This document shows, piece by piece, positions 17,884-25,991 of a stretch of DNA of 61,058 nt. This stretch comes from Chloroflexota bacterium (GTDB taxonomy: Bacteria > Chloroflexota > FW602-bin22 > JACPRP01): NCBI GenBank assembly GCA_016210495.1, contig JACQUC010000005.1:1-61058 (forward strand), read 5' to 3'. The notes under the pieces are model-generated. The model saw nothing but the letters and a program-made list of their open reading frames with translations, did no database searches and was not told the DNA's origin. The first letter of the stretch is position 1. Every line of letters starts with the position of its first letter. The translations under genes were made by a program, and so were the position numbers.

Positions 17884-18990
17884 TCAGAGAGGCAGCCTAC
17901 CCTGATACCGCTGCTCTACGCTGGCCTTCAGGTTGGTATGAGCTTTCCCCTCATCGCGGGATTCCGTGAAGGCTTGATGGATTCCAACACCCGCTTCCGA
18001 ATTATTCCGCAAGTTCTGGTACAAAGCCAGTACGTCGGCCTGAGGAACATCACCTAGAAACCTAAACACCGACGCAGCCAAATAGCCGCTCATCAATTCA
18101 AAGGCTATCCAGCGCCGTCCGGCCTTCTCGGCGGCGGCCCCCGTGGTATTCGAGCCCGCAAAGAAATCAAGAACTACGTCGCCGGGGTCTGTCAGGAAGT
18201 CAATAAAGAAAGCCGGCAGTTTCTCCGGGAACCGGGCAGGGTGAGCCTTAGCGTTAGCGAACTTGCAGAGCCGCAGGTATTGCGAGTTACTTTCCGTATT
18301 TGGGATCTCCAAGAAGTGTGACGGCAGGTCGTTGCCCGAGTCTGCGTCGCGAAAAGCGACATCTAGTACATTAGGTGGAATAGCCCCGCCATTGTCGCCA
18401 GCGAAGCGCCTGCCGATGTCATGGCCAGATGGGCGTTTCTTGGGAGAATAGAAGCGACGAGGATTTTCCAGCAGCTTGAGCATGCGGGGAGAATATGGCG
18501 TCAGAACGCGCCTGACATCGGCCTTCGGGTAGTCGCTTTTCGAAAGCCACCATACCGTGTCCACCGAGTCCTTCACCCTGATTTTCCGCTTGTTTACCCA
18601 CTCGATTGGAGACGGTAACTTGGCTGGATTGTGCCAGAAGAACTCTTCAGCCAGACGGAAGCCTAACTCATCGCAAAGTCTGATTAGCACTCGATAATTA
18701 TAGAGAGATCGAACGGGCCGGCCTTGAAGATACGCTCCTCCGAGGTCGAGAACGAAGCTGCCTGAGGTCCGAAGCACCCGAAAAACATCCTGGCATATGT
18801 TTATCAGCCAATCCACATAGGCACCCTGTGGTTTGTTACCATACTCCTTCTGGCGCTGCAGTGCAAACGGCGGGGACGTGACAACGAGGTCTACTGACTC
18901 TGCATCAAGCTGCGAAAGCAGGCTTCGAGCATCTCCAACGTATGCTCTGCCGAGCTTAGTAGTGTACACGGGAGCAGGTAGACTTGACAT
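17884..18990 (-). CDS. DNA methyltransferase, beta-class N4-cytosine/N6-adenine type
   Basis: This is the probable protective methyltransferase of a restriction-modification unit. The catalytic motif IV appears as DLVVTSPPF at about residues 34-42; TSPP is typical of N4-cytosine enzymes such as the PvuII type. The SAM-binding motif near the C-terminus is VLDFFAGSNTTGAAAE. This order (IV before I) defines the beta class. The ATG at 18990 follows GAGGGGGATTA and is preferred over an upstream TTG. It is transcribed away from the controller and effector genes at 19191-20973, with C-box-like operators between them. Confidence 0.88.
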   Translation of the reverse strand: MSSLPAPVYTTKLGRAYVGDARSLLSQLDAESVDLVVTSPPFALQRQKEYGNKPQGAYVDWLINICQDVFRVLRTSGSFVLDLGGAYLQGRPVRSLYNYRVLIRLCDELGFRLAEEFFWHNPAKLPSPIEWVNKRKIRVKDSVDTVWWLSKSDYPKADVRRVLTPYSPRMLKLLENPRRFYSPKKRPSGHDIGRRFAGDNGGAIPPNVLDVAFRDADSGNDLPSHFLEIPNTESNSQYLRLCKFANAKAHPARFPEKLPAFFIDFLTDPGDVVLDFFAGSNTTGAAAEKAGRRWIAFELMSGYLAASVFRFLGDVPQADVLALYQNLRNNSEAGVGIHQAFTESRDEGKAHTNLKASVEQRYQGRLPL

Positions 18991-19143
18991 TAATCCCCCT
19001 CGCGCCAACGTCCCTGTTACTATACCACAAATATGAGCTTTCAGATTATCACGCGTAGCAAGTCACCCTAACTTTCCGTGTAGCGAGACGAGCAGAATCG
19101 CAACAGGCTACTGAAACGAGTGCCCCGAGCTCAAGACAATGAT

Positions 19144-19168
19144 ACTTATAGTCCGTAGACTATTAGTC
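19144..19168 (+). promoter_or_regulatory. Tandem C-box-like operator
   Basis: Two sites of the form ACT-N3-AGT (ACTTATAGT at 19144-19152 and ACTATTAGT at 19159-19167) are separated by CCGTAG. This closely resembles the paired operators bound by controller proteins of PvuII-type restriction-modification systems. They lie 22 bases before the ATG of the controller-like gene. Confidence 0.8.
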
Positions 19169-19190
19169 GTCAAGCCTTTGTGCTTTATCT

Positions 19191-19469
19191 ATGGCTGGAA
19201 CTCAGGAATCCTTCAGTCAAGTCGAGGCTCGCCGGCTGCGGCTCTCTCTCGGCCGCAAGCTCAAGCGCTTTCGTCTCTCCAAAGGGCTCTCACAAGAAGC
19301 TCTCGCTGACCTTGCAGCCTTCGACCGCACGTATGTCGGGTCAGTGGAGCGAGGCGAACGCAATCCGACGCTGCTTGCGATCTGCAGGTTTGCGCGAGCA
19401 CTGGGGATCCAGCCAAATGAACTCATGCCAGATTTGCCACGCGAGGAGGCTCACGGCGTTCAAGAGTGA
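19191..19469 (+). CDS. Controller-type (C protein) XRE-family regulator
   Basis: This 92-residue protein is a single helix-turn-helix domain (RLRLSLGRKLKRFRLSKGL, then SQEALADLAAFDRTYVGSVE and RGERNPTLLAICRFA). Size and motif (DRTYVGSVERGERNP) match the C proteins that time expression of restriction genes after methylation. No Shine-Dalgarno site is visible before its ATG, which fits the leaderless or weakly translated transcripts known for C genes. Its 3' end overlaps the effector gene start by 53 nt. Together with the operator it argues for feedback control of this unit. Confidence 0.85.
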   Translation: MAGTQESFSQVEARRLRLSLGRKLKRFRLSKGLSQEALADLAAFDRTYVGSVERGERNPTLLAICRFARALGIQPNELMPDLPREEAHGVQE

Positions 19470-20973
19470 CGAGGACTTCCTGCGATACCTCACAATGGGC
19501 GCGGTCGGATCGGCAGGAGTGACTGAGGACCTGAACAGGCACGGCCACCGCATCATCGAGCTCGAGCGCTCCACCACGTCTAACAAGATCTGGTCGCAGA
19601 AGATCAAGCGGCTCCGTCTGCCGGACCTGCTTTGCATACGCTGTGGACTACGGGTCGAGGCCAGGGGCAAGTCCGCACTTCAGATCAAGGTTAGCGACAC
19701 TCCGACGAACCCAGAACGGCGATGGTCGGCTGGCTTGGACGACGATGATCTGTTCGGCTTCCTGCAGGTTTACTTTGATGGAGATACCCCCGTCGCCGGC
19801 TCTTCGGTTGAGTACTTCCGTGTGTCCGATCTGCGACTGACCGAGCATTTGTCAAGACTCGGGCCACCGAAGTCTGCCAGAGAGGGCGCCGAACGCGACC
19901 GCTGCTGGCCAGCCCACGTTCCTTCGTATGACGGAACAGTCATAGCCGTTGATGCCACGCATTTCACAATGAAGTCCAGGAGCGGCGCTCTTCGCCATCA
20001 GCGAATCCCCTCCGAGCATGTTCCCTACGTGCTCCCTGGGGAGGACTTCCGCGCAGGCCAACGCTTTGTTTCAGGAGTAGTGCCAAAACCTTCAACTGTC
20101 TCGTGCCCTGGCGACTGCTGGGACCCTGTTGCCCAACTGAGGAGTATGAGGTCCGGTATCAGCTTAACCACGGCCGGTAGGCAATACGCGGCTGTCAAGG
20201 CACTTGCCCTGCACACTGACGCTGCGGCTGCTACAACAGCGCTCCTGGATACTTGGCAAGACATCAGTGCGGACTACCGTGTTCGACTTGAGGCCCTTGG
20301 TGGCCTTGCCGGTCGCCTCCAAGGCCCTTGGATCGCCGCTCTTGGAAGGCAGGTTCTGGAGGCACCATCGGCAGATATGCAGATGGAGGCAGTGCTCATC
20401 CTGTCCGAACAGGCGTCTGCGGAAGCCTCAGAAGAACTAGCCACGATTCTTGCACAGCGTGACCTTCCCCAAGAAGTTCGAGCCGCTGCGGCGTGGGGCC
20501 TTGGTATCTGTGGACATGGAAGTCCACACCTGCTTCTGGAGTACTTGGACGATCCCTCCGACACAGTGGCGCTCCATAGCCTGGTTGCAATGGGATCCGA
20601 CTTCTCCGAAGGTCTTCTCCAACGTGCCGCAAGGCTTCTACCACGAAACGACCGTGCTGCTGCAGCAGCGGTCCATCTAATTTCTCGACATCGCGATGGC
20701 TCCCGGGCTGCCACACTGCTCCTCCGATGCCTCAACGAAGCTGCAACGAACCGTCTAGCAGGGTGGGCGCTGTATGGCCTGGCACTGCTAGATGGTGTGG
20801 ACGTAAGGGGTGCACTTAGTGGCTCGCCGGATCCCAGTATCGCCCACCAGATCGAACGCATTTCGGTTGGGTTAACATCGGACTGGCTGCTTAACGAGAG
20901 GGCATCAACCCCCTCGGCGATCCGTTTTCTCAGTCGGCAGACCGTGTGCAGGGCGCCGCAATTAGAGGGATGA
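19417..20973 (+). CDS. Candidate restriction effector: Cys-paired nuclease-like domain plus HEAT-like repeats
   Basis: The start ATG at 19417 lies inside the controller gene; upstream codons of the same frame are only the controller read out of frame. Residues 1-130 have CQICH (Cys4, Cys7) and LLCIRCG (Cys73, Cys76). The segment RLRLPDLLCIRCGLRVEARG then K contains P69-D70, E81 and K85, which could be a PD-(D/E)XK-like core built around a zinc knuckle. Residues about 310-490 are Ala/Leu-rich helices repeating every 30-35 residues (HEAT-like). In this position an endonuclease is expected, but I do not recognise a known restriction family. Confidence 0.6.
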   Translation: MNSCQICHARRLTAFKSDEDFLRYLTMGAVGSAGVTEDLNRHGHRIIELERSTTSNKIWSQKIKRLRLPDLLCIRCGLRVEARGKSALQIKVSDTPTNPERRWSAGLDDDDLFGFLQVYFDGDTPVAGSSVEYFRVSDLRLTEHLSRLGPPKSAREGAERDRCWPAHVPSYDGTVIAVDATHFTMKSRSGALRHQRIPSEHVPYVLPGEDFRAGQRFVSGVVPKPSTVSCPGDCWDPVAQLRSMRSGISLTTAGRQYAAVKALALHTDAAAATTALLDTWQDISADYRVRLEALGGLAGRLQGPWIAALGRQVLEAPSADMQMEAVLILSEQASAEASEELATILAQRDLPQEVRAAAAWGLGICGHGSPHLLLEYLDDPSDTVALHSLVAMGSDFSEGLLQRAARLLPRNDRAAAAAVHLISRHRDGSRAATLLLRCLNEAATNRLAGWALYGLALLDGVDVRGALSGSPDPSIAHQIERISVGLTSDWLLNERASTPSAIRFLSRQTVCRAPQLEG

Positions 20974-21012
20974 ACAGGAACATCGGTGAGGCTGCGAATT
21001 GACCGGACACAC

Positions 21013-21084
21013 CTGAATCCATGGATTCGTGCTCAAACCTTCACCCAACGGGTGAACCCTCACGAGGGAATCCACGGATTTGGG
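21013..21084. repeat. Nested-palindrome repeat, copy 2
   Basis: This is the second copy of the 72-base element described at 11123-11194, in the same orientation. The left arm reads AATCCATGGATTC, one base different from copy 1, so the outer stem has one mismatch. The inner hairpin is unchanged. Confidence 0.8.
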
Positions 21085-21121
21085 ACACACCGCAACCCAC
21101 GCAGCCCTTCCCAATGCACCC

Positions 21122-21155
21122 CTTTGCGCCCTCTGCGTTCTTTGCGGTTGAACCG
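21122..21155. repeat. CTTTGCGG-type dispersed repeat
   Basis: The sequence CTTTGCGCCCTCTGCGTTCT followed by TTGCGGTTG belongs to a family of short intergenic repeats also seen at 43476-43543 and 56190-56218. Confidence 0.6.
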
Positions 21156-21347
21156 TTCCTCGACGGAATTTCCAAATGCACGTCCAGACTCCGTCGGTTT
21201 CAAACAGGTGACGGACTCCACAGTTCTCACCACGCTGCGCCCCTGACACTCGCCACGTCGCCTCCCGGCCGAGGCGCGAAGCCTGCGAAGTGTTATAATA
21301 GTGGGTGCAGTTGTCTGTGATCATGAGACACGTCAAGAGGAGCCATC

Positions 21348-21707
21348 GTGACAAAACGCGATCGCCTTTCTCCAGAAGTTTCACCCTTAATAAGCGAAGC
21401 CGTAGCTGCCATTCTGCAGCGGTCAGAGGCTAAGCCTCGCCTGATCGTCCTCTTTGGCTCCGAGGCGCGCGGCGACGCAACACCGGAATCGGACATCGAT
21501 ATTCTCGTGGTACTGGAGAGCGACGACCCGCCGGTGGTCGCTGCGCTTCGAGACGCGGTTTACGACGTGATGTGGCAGCACGATTTCAGCCGGCTGATCT
21601 CGATAGTAACTTTCTCACGCGAGCGGTTCGAGGAGCAAAAGCGCAAAGGATTCAGCTTCGTCAAGAATCTCGAGCGCGAAGGCATCATATTGTGGCCGGC
21701 AGCGTAA
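21348..21707 (+). CDS. MNT-type nucleotidyltransferase domain protein
   Basis: This 119-residue protein has the minimal nucleotidyltransferase signature LIVLFGSEARGDATPESDID. Such MNT proteins act as antitoxins that modify a HEPN ribonuclease partner (MntA/HepT). It starts with GTG after GAGGAG. The gene immediately downstream (start abuts the stop) does not look like a HEPN protein, so either the HEPN partner has been lost or the downstream protein is a non-canonical partner. Confidence 0.82.
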   Translation: MTKRDRLSPEVSPLISEAVAAILQRSEAKPRLIVLFGSEARGDATPESDIDILVVLESDDPPVVAALRDAVYDVMWQHDFSRLISIVTFSRERFEEQKRKGFSFVKNLEREGIILWPAA

Positions 21708-22124
21708 ATGGAAACCAACCCACCCGAACGTATGTCCGACGAAGACTGGCAAAAATTCGAACAGGCCAGGAAGAAGATCGCCCAAGCCCTCCGGCCCTAC
21801 TTCAAAGAGCACTACGCCCTCGTCAAAAAGCTCCGCGCCGAAGGCTTCCGCATCAGCTTCCACACCTCCATGGTGCCCATTCAGCTCCAGGGTCACCTGC
21901 CTTCCGGCGAAGCCTTCTATTTCCGCTGCCGCTACGATACGTGCAGCCTGCGGGTTGCCCCCGCCAAAAAGAACCCCGTCACCGAGTCCACCTGGGAAGC
22001 GTCTGTCTCACGCTGGGACCAGTTCGAGGCCGGCTCTCTCGAAGCCGACGAGGCCGAAGCAGTCTTCCGGGAGCTACTCGCCTCATATAGAGAGCAGCTC
22101 GCCTCCGGTTCGGAGACCCCGTAG
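21708..22124 (+). CDS. Hypothetical protein coupled to the MNT gene
   Basis: This 138-residue protein of unknown family starts one base after the MNT stop codon, so the two are surely co-transcribed. The N-terminal third is a charged helix (WQKFEQARKKIAQALRPYFK); the middle has beta-type sequence (RISFHTSMVPIQLQGHLP, then AFYFRCRYDTCSLRV); the C-terminus is an acidic helix. An R-x5-H near residue 29 is reminiscent of HEPN motifs, but the fold does not look all-helical, so I do not assign it to HEPN. Confidence 0.7.
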   Translation: METNPPERMSDEDWQKFEQARKKIAQALRPYFKEHYALVKKLRAEGFRISFHTSMVPIQLQGHLPSGEAFYFRCRYDTCSLRVAPAKKNPVTESTWEASVSRWDQFEAGSLEADEAEAVFRELLASYREQLASGSETP

Positions 22125-22288
22125 TACGGGGCTTCCCCACTTCATTCTTCACCCTGTTGACTCACCCCGATCGATGTGGTAAACAAGATTATGGGTATGA
22201 GACATTCCTTGCGCAACCGACGCTGAAGTCCTTTGGGCACTGACCGTCGGACAAGCCTGCGCGGGGCCTCGTTTGTAGGAGTTTGACG

Positions 22289-23527
22289 TTGCTTCAACTC
22301 GTATCAGTCAGCGCCAAGTCGATCCGCGACTACGTTCCTGTGGTCGGTGAGGACCTCGTTGAGGATGTGTACCGGCTGGCCAGACCGTTACGTGGCGCAC
22401 GCGTGCTCCATTTGAATGCTACTGCCTTCGGCGGCGGTGTTGCGGAGATTCTTTCGTCCCTGGTGCCCCTCATGAACGACGCCGGCCTGAACACAGAATG
22501 GCGTGTCATCTATGGTACCGATCCCTTCTTCAACGTTACCAAGTCTATCCACAACGCCCTTCAAGGGGCGCCGGTCAACCTCAGTAGCGAAGCCGAGCGA
22601 ATCTATCTGGAGATCAATAAGCTTAACGCCGAGGCGTTCCGTGGCGAGTACGACTTTGTTGTCGTACACGACCCGCAGCCAGCGGCCATGCTGAGCTTCC
22701 TGGATCGCCGATTTAGCAAGCACTGGATTTGGCGCTGCCACATCGATACCTCCGAGCCTTCAGAGACCGTACTGGACTTCGTCAAACCCTACTTAGAACA
22801 GTACGACGCGGGGATTTTTACACTGCCCAGCTTCGTGCCAGCTGCACTTCGCTCGCCGCGCACGTTCTTCATCACTCCGACCATTGATCCGCTTTCGCCC
22901 AAGAATCTGCCTTTGTCGCTCGAAGAGGCCCGTCGTATCCTGGCTTGCTTCAAGGTTGACACGTCCAGGCCGCTGGTTACCCAGGTCTCGCGCTTCGACC
23001 CCTGGAAGGACCCACTGGGAGTGATCGACGCCTATCGAATGGTGAAGGTCGAGCTGCCCCAACTACAGTTGGCACTGGTGGGATCTATGGCCACCGACGA
23101 TCCGGAGGGCTGGGATTACTACGCGCGCACCCTTCGCCACGCCGGCAACGACGAGGACATTCACATCTTCCACAACTTCCAGGGCGTGAGCAACGTGGAA
23201 GTGAACGCGTTTCAACGCGCTTCAGACGTGGTAGTGCAGAAGTCCACCCGCGAGGGCTTCGGGCTGGTGGTGACCGAGGCGCTGTGGAAAGCCAGGCCGG
23301 TGGTAGCCGGCAACGTGGGGGGCATCCCGCTGCAGGTGATCGAGGGCGACACCGGCTTCCTTGTGCAGAATGCTCTCGGCGCGGCCGAGCGAATCTACCA
23401 GTTGCTTACTCATCCGGACCTGCGCGAACGCCTGGGGCAGCGCGCTCGCGAGCACGTGCGACGTAACTTCCTCAGCCCGCATCATCTCAGGAGCTATTTA
23501 CAAATCTTCGCTAACCTGAGTCAGTAG
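22289..23527 (+). CDS. GT4 glycosyltransferase, trehalose glycosyltransferring synthase (TreT)-like
   Basis: This retaining GT4 glycosyltransferase resembles TreT, which makes trehalose from an NDP-glucose and glucose. N-terminal features are LHLNATAFGGGVAEILSSLV and WIWRCHIDTSEP. The C-terminal donor site is QKSTREGFGLVVTEALWK followed by GGIPLQVIEG. The TTG at 22289 lies seven bases after AGGAG and is preferred over the TTG at 22283, which is only one base from it. It is followed by a CBS gene and converges on a trehalose-6-phosphate synthase, so both point to osmolyte synthesis. Trehalose phosphorylase is the main alternative assignment. Confidence 0.82.
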   Translation: MLQLVSVSAKSIRDYVPVVGEDLVEDVYRLARPLRGARVLHLNATAFGGGVAEILSSLVPLMNDAGLNTEWRVIYGTDPFFNVTKSIHNALQGAPVNLSSEAERIYLEINKLNAEAFRGEYDFVVVHDPQPAAMLSFLDRRFSKHWIWRCHIDTSEPSETVLDFVKPYLEQYDAGIFTLPSFVPAALRSPRTFFITPTIDPLSPKNLPLSLEEARRILACFKVDTSRPLVTQVSRFDPWKDPLGVIDAYRMVKVELPQLQLALVGSMATDDPEGWDYYARTLRHAGNDEDIHIFHNFQGVSNVEVNAFQRASDVVVQKSTREGFGLVVTEALWKARPVVAGNVGGIPLQVIEGDTGFLVQNALGAAERIYQLLTHPDLRERLGQRAREHVRRNFLSPHHLRSYLQIFANLSQ

Positions 23528-23593
23528 GTGCGGCTGCCGACACAGCGACATTGGTCGTCGATGGCGCGTATACCGTAACAAGGAGGGCGACAG

Positions 23594-23995
23594 TTGAGAG
23601 TTAAGCACATTATGAACCGGGAAGTGATCGTCGGCCGTCCGGAGATGTTGGTGGAAGAGGCGAATGAGCTGATGCAGCAACACCACATCAGTGGCTTGCC
23701 AGTGGTCGATGAAGAAGGAAGTGTGTTGGGCGTCTTCTCGCAGACCGATGCGCTGATAAAAGCCGGGCAATGCATTGGCGACTCGATGACCTCCCCCGCC
23801 GTCACATTGGACCAGGAGGCGGGAATCAAGGAGGCAGCCGCACTCATGGCAGCCAAAGACATCAACAGACTCCCGGTGCTGCGCCAGGGACGCCTGGTGG
23901 GACTGGTCAGCCGGGCCGATATCGTGCGATATGTGGCCACGCATCACGCGTGGGTCGAGCCGCGGGCCGAGGATAGCTGTCCATTAGATACGTGA
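23594..23995 (+). CDS. Tandem CBS-domain protein
   Basis: This 133-residue protein consists of one CBS pair (Bateman module). The first repeat is VKHIMNREVIVGRPEMLVEE with HISGLPVVDEEGSVLGVFS. The second is SMTSPAVTLDQEAGIKEAA with INRLPVLRQGRLVGLVSRA. Such modules bind adenine nucleotides, including in some families c-di-AMP, and regulate partners. It starts with TTG after AAGGAGG. The 3' end overlaps the convergent synthase gene by 52 nt. Its place beside riboswitch-controlled osmolyte genes suggests an energy or osmotic sensor, which is inference. Confidence 0.85.
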   Translation: MRVKHIMNREVIVGRPEMLVEEANELMQQHHISGLPVVDEEGSVLGVFSQTDALIKAGQCIGDSMTSPAVTLDQEAGIKEAAALMAAKDINRLPVLRQGRLVGLVSRADIVRYVATHHAWVEPRAEDSCPLDT

Positions 23996-25533
23996 CGCAG
24001 CTGTTGCCCCTTCTTTCGCTCGTCGTATATCTCACCGATATCTTTCAACTGGCTTCTTATCCAATAGGCAAGGTCCTCTTTTTCGATTCTTGCACGCAGT
24101 ACGCGCACGCGTTCTCGTCGCTCCTCTCGGGACATCGCCAACGCAGTTGCCAGAGCCCCAGCCGTTCCGTCTATATCATCTGGCTCGACGCTGAGCACTC
24201 CTTCGCACAACTGATCGAAAGCTCCTGCCGCCTTCGATAACACCAGCACACTGTCGCGCGTACTCACGATCGGGCCCTCTTTCGCCACCAGGTTCATCCC
24301 GTCGGCCACGGGATTAACCAGAAGCACGTCACTGAGACTCATCCCGGCAAGAGCCTGGTGGTAGTCGTTTTCATAAAAGACATCTATCGGTCGAAACCCA
24401 TCCCGCCCGAACTTTGCATTGATTGCCTGCACCAGGCTCATAACCTCATCCCGATATGCGGCGTACTCTTTTATAGCCGTGCGCGACGGGACGAGGAAGG
24501 CAAGAAACCTGACATTACCCTGAAGTTCTTTGTGCGTGTCGAGCAGTTGCTGGAAGGCCCGAAATCCTCGGGCGATGTTCTTGGCTGGGCACAGCCGGTC
24601 CACGCGGACCACCGTTTGTTCGCCGCGAATCGGCCGCAGGCGGTCCTGATAACGCCAAACGCTGGACGAGTTCATTGCATCCCGCAGTTGACCCACGTCA
24701 ACCGAGATAGGGTAGACCCGCACGTGTAGAATTCGGTTGCGAAAGCTCACAGCCTTGCCGACGTAGTCGACCTCGGCATCGGGCAAGAACGCCTCACAAC
24801 AGCGGAGGAAATTGTGTGCGGACCTAGACGTTTGGAAGCCGATGACATCGTTTGCCAGCGAGCTGCGGTAGATCTCACCACACACCGACAGTGGAAGATG
24901 CCGCCAGCCTTCCGGGCCTGGCCACGGGATATGGACGAACTGCTGCAGGATTGCCTCTGGCACTTGCTGTCGAATGAGTCCGGGAGCCAGGTAAAGGTGA
25001 AAATCTTGGAGCATTATGACGGGCGCCCGCTGTCTGCCAACTCTGGCGGCAACCGCCTCGGCGAAGGCCAAGTTTGTGGGCACGTACCCCCTCCGCCACG
25101 CTTCGGTGATCGTGTCCTTGCCCTTGGGAGCTTGAAGCTGATCCCAAATCGAGTGCTGCAGGAACCACAGGAATCGGTTGCAGAAGATGTCGTAGTAGTT
25201 GTGGAAGACGTCTTGGGGCACGACTACAAGGTCAGCACCTTGGCCCGATGTGGTGGCAGTGTCTGTAACCAGCCCGACAGATTGCCTTCGCAGGGGTGGA
25301 TACTTGGAGCACGCAGCTTTGGGGAACCCGGCAACATACCTGTCCCCGGGCGTGACCGCACCAGCTATCCACGTGAATTCGTGACGCCTGCGGAAAGCCG
25401 TGAGAGCCGTAACCAGTCCTCCGCTCGCTCTCTTTGTCTCGATCTCGTTGCCCCGGCCGAAATGATGCTCGACAGGCCCCCTGTTGCTCACGACAACTAG
25501 ACTTGGGTTGGCCAGATTCAGGTTTGTCCGCAT
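23944..25533 (-). CDS. otsA: Trehalose-6-phosphate synthase (GT20)
   Basis: This GT20 enzyme joins UDP-glucose (or another NDP-glucose) to glucose-6-phosphate. Motifs visible are LVVVSNRGPVEHH, RASGGLVTAL, the substrate loop HIPWPGPEGWRHLP with DVIGFQTSRS, the donor-site VDRLCPAKN, and LVNPVADGMNLVAKEGP near the C-terminus. The length of 529 residues is normal for a synthase without a fused phosphatase, and no OtsB gene is in the window. Upstream lies a consensus promoter, a c-di-AMP riboswitch and a terminator, so it should be shut off when c-di-AMP is high. Confidence 0.88.
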   Translation of the reverse strand: MRTNLNLANPSLVVVSNRGPVEHHFGRGNEIETKRASGGLVTALTAFRRRHEFTWIAGAVTPGDRYVAGFPKAACSKYPPLRRQSVGLVTDTATTSGQGADLVVVPQDVFHNYYDIFCNRFLWFLQHSIWDQLQAPKGKDTITEAWRRGYVPTNLAFAEAVAARVGRQRAPVIMLQDFHLYLAPGLIRQQVPEAILQQFVHIPWPGPEGWRHLPLSVCGEIYRSSLANDVIGFQTSRSAHNFLRCCEAFLPDAEVDYVGKAVSFRNRILHVRVYPISVDVGQLRDAMNSSSVWRYQDRLRPIRGEQTVVRVDRLCPAKNIARGFRAFQQLLDTHKELQGNVRFLAFLVPSRTAIKEYAAYRDEVMSLVQAINAKFGRDGFRPIDVFYENDYHQALAGMSLSDVLLVNPVADGMNLVAKEGPIVSTRDSVLVLSKAAGAFDQLCEGVLSVEPDDIDGTAGALATALAMSREERRERVRVLRARIEKEDLAYWIRSQLKDIGEIYDERKKGQQLRHVSNGQLSSARGSTHA

Positions 25534-25560
25534 TAGCGATCCTCCTATCGGTAGGCGCAG

Positions 25561-25593
25561 ACAAAAGAAAGTCCGAGGACCTAGCCTCGGACT
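25561..25593 (-). terminator. Riboswitch expression platform (terminator hairpin) before the synthase gene
   Basis: On the minus strand, arms AGTCCGAGG and CCTCGGACT flank a 6-base loop and are followed by TTCTTTTG. It sits between the aptamer and the start codon at 25533, as expected for a transcription-terminating OFF switch. Confidence 0.88.
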
Positions 25594-25602
25594 CTGGAGA
25601 CC

Positions 25603-25733
25603 GCTACGCCTCTTTCTTGATGGCCTACGAGGTTAGCTGACGGGTTCGGGTTGAAAGAGTCACCCTACTCGCCTGAGGCGAGATTCACCCCCAAATGTTG
25701 GTTCCCCCGTTTCCCCTTCGGGAATTCGGCCAA
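25603..25733 (-). ncRNA. c-di-AMP riboswitch (ydaO/yuaA type), copy 1
   Basis: Read on the minus strand the conserved ydaO core is nearly complete: GCCGAATTCCCG, ACGGGGGAACC, GGGGGTGAAT, CCCGAACCCGTC and CAGCTAACCTCGTAGGC in the right order and spacing. Known members bind c-di-AMP and turn genes off. It heads the trehalose-6-phosphate synthase gene and is followed by its terminator. Confidence 0.93.
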
Positions 25734-25740
25734 GAATATT

Positions 25741-25991
25741 CGATTGGGTCAGCCATTTTGCAGGCAACTGCCGCAGGGCTTTCCTGCGAAAGTACTTACA
25801 TAATACCAGGAGTGCTTCCTTTTGTCAACCTCGTTTGCCTGAATCTGAAGTTATGATATAAGCGTTATTGTCAAGTTCGCCGGTCACATATTGTGTTTCA
25901 GCGCAGCGGGAGACACAAGATATGGGCGCAAGTAGTTAACATAAGCCCTATATCAAAACTTCAGGCCTGAATGCCTCGGATCGGCGACCAC
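25741..25991. other. Leader and promoter region of the synthase transcript
   Basis: Apart from the promoter at 25800-25828 this stretch has a second weak AT-rich promoter-like block near 25850-25870 (TTGACAATAACG on the minus strand) and no gene. Confidence 0.5.
25800..25828 (-). promoter_or_regulatory. Sigma70-type promoter of the riboswitch-synthase transcript
   Basis: On the minus strand TTGACA (25828-25823) and TATTAT (25805-25800) are separated by exactly 17 bases. It is about 70 bases upstream of the aptamer. Confidence 0.85.

Larger units (their letters stand above)
20974..21347. other. Intergenic stretch with two dispersed repeats
   Basis: This 374-base gap holds copy 2 of the nested-palindrome repeat (21013-21084) and a CTTTGCGG-type repeat (21122-21155). 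Near 21340 a GAGGAG site serves the next gene, which starts with GTG. A TATAATAG at 21292-21299 is a good -10 candidate for that gene. Confidence 0.6.

Noticed and set aside
21708..22124. HEPN toxin assignment for the gene after the MNT protein
   Set aside because: One R-x5-H near the N-terminus is present, but the middle of the protein looks like beta strands rather than a helical bundle.
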